Below, one piece after another: positions 57,970-64,000 of a stretch of 64,000 bases of DNA (positions within the stretch are counted from its first letter, which is position 1; each line of letters begins with the position of its first letter). The translations under genes and the position numbers were made by a program. Where the stretch lies: positions 1 through 64,000 of the forward strand of contig CAIKMZ010000060.1 of NCBI GenBank assembly GCA_903828665.1. The letters run 5' to 3'. The notes beneath the pieces were generated by a model. The model was not told where the DNA came from. It saw only the letters and a program-made list of their open reading frames with translations, and ran no database searches. This DNA comes from an uncultured beta proteobacterium. Lineage in GTDB: Bacteria; Pseudomonadota; Gammaproteobacteria; Burkholderiales; Burkholderiaceae_C.

Positions 57970-59688
57970 TCAACTGTTGCGCAACAAGACCTTTGCATGC
58001 TCGTTGATGCCGATGACGTTGAAGAAAGCGGCCACCAGGCACGGCACGTCGCGAAACTGAACCGGACAGCCTTCAGCTTCGCGCGCCATCACCCAGTTGA
58101 GGATGCTTCCGGCGGCCGAGAAATCGACCCGGATCAAACGATCGCAGGAGATGATCAGACCTTGCGCCGGGGCTGCACCAGCCAGTAGCTTGCCCAGGGA
58201 CTCGGACGCATCACCGATCACCTCGCCACTGAGCTCAATTGCATTGGCCGGCAAGGTCTCCAGACCCATAGGTTCGGTTGGTGCATTGCTCGAACGCGCC
58301 TGACTTGCGCTGGTTTCGTCGCCAACATAGCCGCAGCGTGCATCATCCCAAGGCGGAGGCGATAGTTCATGAATCACACAATAGTCCAGCGCAGCCAGTT
58401 CAAATTCATCCTGCAGCCGCATGACACGCAAGGCATCCAGGCGCAGTCGCCACCAGACCATCTCAACCTTCCGGTCGCCGGCCGGCGTGCATGTGCGCAG
58501 GACATTCACGAGCGCGTCGACCCCTGAAAAATGCAGCGTGACCGACTGGGCGCACCACTGCGCAAACAGCTCTGCCAGCGCCTGCGCGGCATCGGATGCG
58601 ATCTTGCGCAGCGCATGCCAATCCAGATGCCATGGCCCCGGCGTCTGCGCCAGGATGACGCGCAATGCCTGCAACGCCGACTGGTCAAGCTCGGCCGGGC
58701 ACGCCCAGGTGATCGCATCCGCCATGCGACCGTTTCGCTCCAACAGATCCGGTGTTGAAAACCACGAAGGCGCCGCCTGGCCGAAACGCTCGGCGCATTC
58801 CATGGCGATCTGCTCAAAGCGGTCCTGCTGTCCGGTTGCGCGATACAGATCGAACAAGGCTGCCGACCAGCCTTTGGCGGATTCCGGCCGCACCTTGTCG
58901 GAGCGCAGCGCGGCGAGCAGACCGGCCTCAGCGCCCGCATCGTCCCGATTGGCGAAGCGGATGGCCGCCTCCTCGGTGTCAGGATCAACAAGGCTGTCGC
59001 CCAGATCAATGGAGAACAAACCGGACAGGGAGAACTCCTTGGCTTCGGCCACCGGGGCATTGCCACCGAAATTCCCGAATTCCATCATCGGTTGCGTTAC
59101 GACGCGGGACACCGTGTCCGGCTCGGACAATCCAGCCGGCTGTGTCGTCGCATAGGCCCGTCCCCGCCCCTGCTCAGCCCCGGCGTAGGCCTCGGGCGGC
59201 TGGGTCTGAGAGAACTCACTGGGCGCCCCACCCGGCGCCCGGGTGTCCGAGGCCTTTTCGTTGTCGGCTGGCGACGCGTTCGGAGCAGGCGTGGTGCGCG
59301 CAGCCGAATCACCCTGCTTGCCCTTCCACCACTGCTTGGACATCTGGGCTTCGATGTCATCAATCTTCTTGATCGTGCTGGCCCGCTCGTCCGGATTGTT
59401 GCCAGTGGTACTGGCCAGAAAGAACGATGGCCGGCCATTTGCGTCGGAGTTGACGACAGGAATGTTGCGGCGCAGTTTGCGCAGCTGGTCAAACTCGCGG
59501 TCGCGCACAAAATCGTTGCGCCGCTTGCGCTCGATCATTTCCTTGAGCGCCTGCTTGCTGTAGCCCTTATCCTGCTCCGAATCGGGCTCAGCGCCGATTT
59601 GATCAAGCTCGGACCAGTCCTTGGTCGGATGGCGAACAAACTTCACCACCTTGGACATGAAACCGGAGCTGTTATCTTTCGTCGCCAT
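57970..59688 (-). CDS. STAS-domain protein with long charged N-terminus
   Basis: The 572-residue protein begins with a charged, possibly coiled-coil region (ALKEMIERKRRNDFVRDREF), continues with a low-complexity Ala/Pro/Ser linker (about 130-200), a helical middle, and ends with a STAS-like domain (LPANAIELSGEVIG...RVDFSAAGSILNWV). Such C-terminal domains occur in anti-anti-sigma factors and MlaB-type proteins; the role here is unknown. It lies between dksA and hslV, an order I associate with Comamonadaceae. ATG 59688 starts the conserved-looking MATKDNSSGFMSKVVKF. Confidence 0.75.
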   Translation of the reverse strand: MATKDNSSGFMSKVVKFVRHPTKDWSELDQIGAEPDSEQDKGYSKQALKEMIERKRRNDFVRDREFDQLRKLRRNIPVVNSDANGRPSFFLASTTGNNPDERASTIKKIDDIEAQMSKQWWKGKQGDSAARTTPAPNASPADNEKASDTRAPGGAPSEFSQTQPPEAYAGAEQGRGRAYATTQPAGLSEPDTVSRVVTQPMMEFGNFGGNAPVAEAKEFSLSGLFSIDLGDSLVDPDTEEAAIRFANRDDAGAEAGLLAALRSDKVRPESAKGWSAALFDLYRATGQQDRFEQIAMECAERFGQAAPSWFSTPDLLERNGRMADAITWACPAELDQSALQALRVILAQTPGPWHLDWHALRKIASDAAQALAELFAQWCAQSVTLHFSGVDALVNVLRTCTPAGDRKVEMVWWRLRLDALRVMRLQDEFELAALDYCVIHELSPPPWDDARCGYVGDETSASQARSSNAPTEPMGLETLPANAIELSGEVIGDASESLGKLLAGAAPAQGLIISCDRLIRVDFSAAGSILNWVMAREAEGCPVQFRDVPCLVAAFFNVIGINEHAKVLLRNS

Positions 59689-59729
59689 GGGGCTATGCAG
59701 ACAGGCGGGAGGACGCGGGGCGTCGGTCG

Positions 59730-60779
59730 TCAATCCCCAAACATCTTCTGCTTGAGTTCACGACGTTGTTGCGCTTCGAGTGACAGGTTGGCTGTCGGCC
59801 GCGCCAACAAACGCCCGACACCGATGGGTTCACCGGTTTCATCGCAATAGCCATAGTCACCCGAGTCGATGCGCGCGATCGACTGCTCGATCTTCTTGAG
59901 CAACTTGCGTTCCCGGTCGCGCGTGCGCAACTCGAGCGCGTGCTCTTCCTCGATCGTGGCGCGGTCGGCCGGATCGGGCACGACGACCGTATCCTCGCGC
60001 AGATGCTCGGTGGTTTCACCCGCGTTGCTCAGGATGTCCTTCTTCAGCTGGATCAACTTGCCACGGAAGAACGCCAACTGGGTCTCGTTCATGTAATCGT
60101 CATCGTGCATGGCGATCACTTCTGCATCCGTCAACTGCTCAACCGGCTTTGTCTTCCAGTTATTCGCCAACTTCGGATCCTTCTTGATGGCCGAGGCCAA
60201 GGGCGGAACGATCAGCGGGGACGACACCGTTTGCGTGAAACTGGCTTTGGCGGCCGTCGAGGCCACCGATTGCGCCATGGACGGAACCGTCAACTGCGCC
60301 AGCCTTGAAGAAGGCCGACCCGCCCGCGCCGGCACCGAGGGGCTGACCACCGGGGCAGGCGTCGGCGCGACCTTGGCTTTGAGCGCCACCACGGCGGCCT
60401 GGGGAACTTTCGCGATCATTGCTTTCACTGAATCCTTTGTTTGAACTTTGACAACCGGTTTGGCGACCTTGGCGGCCTTCACCGGCGCAACCTTGACTGG
60501 CTTGACTGGCTTGACTGGCTTGGCCGCCACTTTGACAGCCGGTTTCTGTACTTTGCCCGCCACAGCCTTCTTGACCGGCGCTTTCGCTGGCACAGTCTTC
60601 TTCGCTGCCGGTTTGCCCGCAGCCTTGCTTGCAGTCTTGACCACCGGTTTGGCTTTCACCACCGTCTTCGCTTTGGACTTGACAGGCGCTTTCGCCGCAG
60701 ACTTGGGCTTGGCAGCCGGCTTCGCTGCACTCTTGGCTTTGTTGCTTACCACTTTGCTTTTCCCTGTTTTTGCTTTCAC
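59730..60779 (-). CDS. dksA: RNA polymerase-binding factor DksA with Lys/Ala/Pro-rich N-terminal extension
   Basis: The 349-residue protein ends in a DksA domain of about 135 residues: coiled-coil tip PDPADRATIEEEHALELR and finger region YCDETGEPIGVGRLLARPTA. Only the first of four zinc Cys is kept, as in many alpha- and betaproteobacterial DksA proteins. The first about 200 residues are Lys, Ala, Pro and Val repeats (KPVKPVKPVK, KAPVK) like histone H1 or AlgP tails. The GTG at 60779 has a GAGGAGA site 6 bases upstream; an ATG 67 codons earlier lacks one. DksA acts on RNA polymerase together with ppGpp. Confidence 0.92.
   Translation of the reverse strand: MKAKTGKSKVVSNKAKSAAKPAAKPKSAAKAPVKSKAKTVVKAKPVVKTASKAAGKPAAKKTVPAKAPVKKAVAGKVQKPAVKVAAKPVKPVKPVKVAPVKAAKVAKPVVKVQTKDSVKAMIAKVPQAAVVALKAKVAPTPAPVVSPSVPARAGRPSSRLAQLTVPSMAQSVASTAAKASFTQTVSSPLIVPPLASAIKKDPKLANNWKTKPVEQLTDAEVIAMHDDDYMNETQLAFFRGKLIQLKKDILSNAGETTEHLREDTVVVPDPADRATIEEEHALELRTRDRERKLLKKIEQSIARIDSGDYGYCDETGEPIGVGRLLARPTANLSLEAQQRRELKQKMFGD
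60492..60518. repeat. 9-base tandem repeat inside dksA
   Basis: CTTGACTGG occurs three times in a row and a partial fourth copy follows. It encodes the PVK repeats of the DksA extension. Slippage here could change the tail length without changing the frame. Confidence 0.75.
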
Positions 60780-61009
60780 GATTTGTCTCCTCGCAGCGTC
60801 TTCCTGCGCATGCGCAACGCCAACGGACCCCTTTTTGATACCCCCGGATGATTCCGACGAATGCGAGCTTACCCCTTCTGCAAGGGAATTGACGCCATGG
60901 TCTCGGAGATCTTCGCTGGCGCGCGAGTGTACAGGTTTACCCAGAGAGAAACCCATAAGTTGCAAAATCGAGACAAACATGGCGCGTTTCAGCTAGCGGT
61001 TTAATGCGC

Positions 61010-62059
61010 TCACACCAGGCATTGCAGCAGACCCTGCATGAAGATGTCCTTTGGCAGGTCAATGCCGATGAACACCATCTTGCTGGAGCGCGCTTCATCT
61101 TTGGCCCAGGCCGGCCCCAGATCACTGCCCATCAATTGGTGTACACCCTGAAAAATGACCTTGCGCTCGGTTCCCTTCATCGACAGAACGCCTTTGTAGC
61201 GCAACATGCGCGGACCGTAGATATTCACGATGGCCCCGAGGAAGTCCTCCAGTTTCGCCGGATCAAACGCGCGCTCGGACTTGAAGACAAAACTCTTGAC
61301 ATCGTCGTCCTGCGCGTGGTGATGGCCGGCGCCATGCTGATGCGAAGGATGATCACAGTGTTCGCCGCTCGCGTGATCGTGGTGTTCGTGCGCGTGCTCC
61401 TCTTCCTTGAGGAAGTCCGGATCGATATCAAGCTTCGCATTGAGGTTGAAGCCGCGCAGGTCAAATACCTCGCTCAAGGCCACCTCGCCAAAATGCACTG
61501 CCTTCTGCGCCGCACGCGGGTTCATGTGCGTCAGGCGATGCATCAGGGCAGCGACCTCCGCGGCAGGGACGAGATCGGTCTTGCTGATGAAAATCTGATC
61601 GGCAAACCCAACCTGGCGCCGTGCTTCCTGCCGCTCATCCAGCTGCGTCTGTGCGTGCTTGGCGTCCACCAGGGTCAGGATTGAATCGAGCAGGTAGCTC
61701 TCGGCGATTTCATCGTCCATGAAGAAGGTCTGCGCGACCGGACCCGGATCGGCCAGGCCGGTGGTCTCGATCACGACCCGGTCGAAATCGAGCTCGCCCT
61801 TGCGCTTCTTCTCGGCCAAGTCGCGCAGGGTCGCGCGCAGATCTTCGCGGATGGTGCAGCAGATGCAGCCGTTGCTCATCTGGATGATCTGCTCCTGGGT
61901 TTCGGACACCAGGATGTCGTTGTCGATGTTTTCTTCGCCGAACTCGTTCTCGATCACGGCGATCTTCTGGCCGTGCGCCTCTTGCAGCACGCGCTTGAGC
62001 AGCGTGGTTTTGCCCGAGCCCAGAAAGCCGGTCAGTATCGTTGCAGGTATGAGACTCAT
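61010..62059 (-). CDS. CobW/COG0523-family GTPase with His-rich metal loop
   Basis: The 349-residue protein has Walker A (GFLGSGKTTLLKRVL), the metal site GCICCTI, GTPase motifs TTGLADP and SKTDLV, a His-rich loop (HAHEHHDHASGEHCDHPSHQ, then HGAGHHH) around residues 215-250, and a CobW C-terminal domain. The CxCC motif and His loop suggest zinc or similar metal delivery; the client is unknown. No cobalamin genes are near. It lies downstream of rlmI and upstream of dksA. Confidence 0.88.
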   Translation of the reverse strand: MSLIPATILTGFLGSGKTTLLKRVLQEAHGQKIAVIENEFGEENIDNDILVSETQEQIIQMSNGCICCTIREDLRATLRDLAEKKRKGELDFDRVVIETTGLADPGPVAQTFFMDDEIAESYLLDSILTLVDAKHAQTQLDERQEARRQVGFADQIFISKTDLVPAAEVAALMHRLTHMNPRAAQKAVHFGEVALSEVFDLRGFNLNAKLDIDPDFLKEEEHAHEHHDHASGEHCDHPSHQHGAGHHHAQDDDVKSFVFKSERAFDPAKLEDFLGAIVNIYGPRMLRYKGVLSMKGTERKVIFQGVHQLMGSDLGPAWAKDEARSSKMVFIGIDLPKDIFMQGLLQCLV

Positions 62060-62105
62060 CGTTTTCCCGTTGAATGGGCGTTCACAAAGGTGGGGAGTTT
62101 AACGG

Positions 62106-63302
62106 TCAGGCGCTTGCGGCCTGTTTGCGCATCACCACAAGCCCCTTGAGGTATTCACCTTCCGGAAAATTGATCGTCATCGGATGATCCGGCGCTCCGC
62201 CCATGCGTTCCGCAATGTAACCGTCAACCCCGGCATCGATGCCGGCCGAGGCCACGATCTTGTGAAACAGGTCGGCGCTGATGCCGCCCGAGCAGGAATA
62301 GGTGAACATGACCCCGCCGGGCGCCAGAATCTTGAACGCCAAACGGTTGATGTCCTTGTAGGCGCGCGCCGCCCGCTCCGCATGCGCCGCCGTCGGCGCA
62401 AACTTGGGCGGATCCAGCACAATGGCATCAAAGGTCTGCCTCTGGGCGTCGAACTGGCGCAGTGTCGCGTTCACATCGGCGTCCATGAATGTTGCGCGGC
62501 TGGCGTCGAAACCATTCAGGGCCACATTGGCGGCGGCCTGTTCGAGGGCCGGACCGGAAGAGTCGATCGAAGTCACATGCGCGGCGCCCGCGCTCAGCGC
62601 CGCGACGGTAAAACCGCCGGTATAGCAATAGCAGTTGAGCACGCGCTCGAACTTCAGGCGGCGCGTGATGTCGGCGAACTTCTTGCGGCTGTCGCGCTGA
62701 TCCAGGTAGAAACCGGTCTTGTGCCCGCTGGCGATGCTCAGGCCGAGTCGCCATTCGTGCTCGCGCAGCACCAGGTCGGTCGCGCCCTCGCCGCGCAGCC
62801 AGCCGCTGACCTCGGGCAAGCCCTCGCGCACCCGACCGCTCGCATCGGAGCGCTCGTAGAGCTTGTTCAGGCCGGTGGCGGCCAGCAGGGCGTCGGCCAG
62901 CGCCGCTTTCCAGCGCTCGGCGCCCGTGGAGAGAAACTGCGCCACCAGCGTATCGCCATAGCGGTCCACGATCAGGCCGGGCAGACCGTCCGATTCACCG
63001 TGCACCAGCCGCATGCCATCGCTCTGGATATCGAACCGGCTTCTGGCTTGAACCGCGCTGGCGCAGGCGGCGGCCAGAAAAGAGGCATCGATGCGCTGCG
63101 CCTCGTCAAAACTCCAGACCCGCGCCCGGATCTTGGAGACCGGACTGAAAGCGGCCCAGGCCAGAAATCCACCGTCGAAGGACTCGACGCGCACGGTCTC
63201 GCCCGCATCGGCCGAACCGCGGGCGATGGCAGACTCAAATATCCATGGGTGACGGCGCAGCAGCGAACGCTCTTTGCCAGCTCTTAATCGAATCGTTTTC
63301 AT
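62106..63302 (-). CDS. rlmI: 23S rRNA m5C1962 methyltransferase-type enzyme
   Basis: The 398-residue protein has an N-terminal PUA domain (KTIRLRAGKERSLLRRHPWI), a SAM-binding NCYCYTGGFTVAAL and the DPPKF and SCSGGIS motifs of the RlmI family. It methylates C1962 of 23S rRNA in E. coli. ATG 63302 starts the PUA domain; longer readings are rejected. Confidence 0.9.
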   Translation of the reverse strand: MKTIRLRAGKERSLLRRHPWIFESAIARGSADAGETVRVESFDGGFLAWAAFSPVSKIRARVWSFDEAQRIDASFLAAACASAVQARSRFDIQSDGMRLVHGESDGLPGLIVDRYGDTLVAQFLSTGAERWKAALADALLAATGLNKLYERSDASGRVREGLPEVSGWLRGEGATDLVLREHEWRLGLSIASGHKTGFYLDQRDSRKKFADITRRLKFERVLNCYCYTGGFTVAALSAGAAHVTSIDSSGPALEQAAANVALNGFDASRATFMDADVNATLRQFDAQRQTFDAIVLDPPKFAPTAAHAERAARAYKDINRLAFKILAPGGVMFTYSCSGGISADLFHKIVASAGIDAGVDGYIAERMGGAPDHPMTINFPEGEYLKGLVVMRKQAASA

Positions 63303-63451
63303 GGCCTGATTGTGGGGCCTGGCGCGCCCGTCCGCGAAGCAGCGGGGCCTTATTCCGTTTCCAAATCGTTCCTGTCCAGGCGCGAAGCCGCAGACAGTGC
63401 TCCAGCACGGCAAGGCGCCGCAACAACGACAGGGATGGTTTAGAAATGGAA

Positions 63452-63763
63452 TCAGTAGGTGACAGCCATCGCGGGCACGTCAACCTTGATCATCGGCTTC
63501 TTCAGCGCGCCATGAACCGCCTTGACGTACTCTGCGGCCCACTTCTCGTTTTCGAACCAGCTGGCCCCGGCGGCCTGGGTTACGCACAGCACCTTGTCCG
63601 CCGTCAGGACCTTGCCGCTGGCGCGCAGCGGTTCGCAATCCAGCGCCGTGAACTGCGCGTCCAGCCAGGCACGCGCGAGATCAGGCGCCAGCGGTGGCGC
63701 GTCTTCGACGTGGAAATGGAATTCAACCCCTTTGTCCAGGAGGACCAGTATCTGGCTGCGCAT
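63452..63763 (-). CDS. Small protein of unknown function
   Basis: The 103-residue protein has an alternating hydrophobic/charged start (MRSQILVLLDKGVEFHFHVE) and no membrane segment or Cys motif. An AGGAGG-like site is not visible upstream. It sits between xerC and rlmI on the same strand. I do not recognise a family; coding is supported by a clean frame and its place in an otherwise empty gap. Confidence 0.5.
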   Translation of the reverse strand: MRSQILVLLDKGVEFHFHVEDAPPLAPDLARAWLDAQFTALDCEPLRASGKVLTADKVLCVTQAAGASWFENEKWAAEYVKAVHGALKKPMIKVDVPAMAVTY

Positions 63764-63837
63764 AAATACACCCTTCTTGATGATGACTGACAGTTTCGCT
63801 GAATTGACCGCAAAAGAACATAGCAGCGGTGCTGAAA

Positions 63838-64000
63838 TTATTTGATTTTGGCACGCGGATGCGCTGCATCATAGGCCTTGGCCAGATGCTGGAAGTCAAG
63901 CCGCGTATAGACCTGCGTCGTCGTGATGCTGGCGTGGCCCAGCAACTCCTGCACCCCGCGCAAATCGCTGCTTGACTGCAGCAGGTGGCTGGCAAAGGAA
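63838..64000 (-). CDS. xerC: Tyrosine recombinase XerC, C-terminal fragment
   Basis: The last 54 codons are in the window; the rest lies beyond the right edge. They encode [38 protein letters not shown] and an end AKIK. The LLGH and catalytic Tyr in QVYTRL are the tyrosine recombinase C-terminal signature, and the sequence is XerC-like. XerC resolves chromosome dimers at dif with XerD. Confidence 0.9.
   Translation of the reverse strand, partial: SFASHLLQSSSDLRGVQELLGHASITTTQVYTRLDFQHLAKAYDAAHPRAKIK

Noticed and set aside
60937-61125. Minus-strand frame between the CobW GTPase and dksA
   Set aside because: It overlaps the end of the GTPase gene out of frame and lacks a ribosome site; the gap 60780-61009 more likely holds the dksA promoter.
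63723-63995. 90-codon minus-strand frame at the right edge
   Set aside because: The neighbouring frame encodes the clear XerC C-terminus, so this one is a shadow.

Overview
The window looks like a chromosomal segment of a betaproteobacterium, probably Burkholderiales close to the Comamonadaceae. The reasons are the gene order xerC-rlmI-CobW GTPase-dksA-STAS protein-hslV-hslU-mraZ...lpxC, the single-cysteine ('CDETGEPIG') form of the DksA finger, the long MurD, the hemA-prfA-prmC block and the high GC. No tRNA, rRNA, insertion sequence or CRISPR array was seen. The taxonomy is an inference from gene content only.

Left arm (1-13645, all minus strand): the first codons of a type V secretion (ESPR) protein leaving the window, a GT-B glycosyltransferase, a very large FAD/Fe-S/CCG oxidoreductase, a DUF4010/MgtC-type membrane protein, and a tight operon glpA-glpB-(membrane HdrC/NarI-like Fe-S protein)-(HdrB-like CCG protein)-(FGGY kinase). 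This is an anaerobic-type glycerol-3-phosphate (G3P) dehydrogenase whose GlpC part seems replaced by two Hdr-like proteins. A 379-bp divergent region with an FNR-like site separates it from a plus-strand ugpB-A-E-C-Q operon (14025-19004) for import and hydrolysis of G3P and glycerophosphodiesters. An orphan PotF-like polyamine-binding protein follows.

Middle (20186-37331): a hemA-prfA-prmC housekeeping block, then a respiratory island. The island holds six c-type cytochrome proteins with 23 predicted haem sites in total, an NrfC/NrfD-type quinone-linked Fe-S and membrane pair, a nine-haem cytochrome c fused to a cytochrome b domain (CbcL-like layout), frdABCD fumarate reductase, a strong terminator, and rquA (rhodoquinone synthesis). 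No molybdopterin or other catalytic subunit lies beside the NrfC/NrfD module, so its electron acceptor or donor is not evident.

Right arm (37345-64000, minus strand): a complete, tightly overlapping division and cell wall cluster (mraZ-rsmH-ftsL-ftsI-murE-murF-mraY-murD-ftsW-murG-murC-ddl-ftsQ-ftsA-ftsZ-lpxC plus a small membrane protein), with a four-box, 10-bp-period MraZ operator overlapping the promoter. It is preceded by hslVU, a STAS protein, dksA with a long Lys/Ala/Pro-rich N-terminal extension, a CobW-family GTPase with a His-rich loop, rlmI, a small unknown protein and the 3' end of xerC.

Working model (inference): Ugp and the phosphodiesterase deliver G3P. GlpAB with the Hdr-like membrane subunits oxidises it to DHAP and passes electrons to the quinone pool. 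RquA converts ubiquinone to low-potential rhodoquinone, and FrdABCD uses rhodoquinol to reduce fumarate. The NrfCD and CbcL-like complexes connect the same pool to periplasmic cytochromes, which suggests a facultative anaerobe with several quinone-linked outlets.
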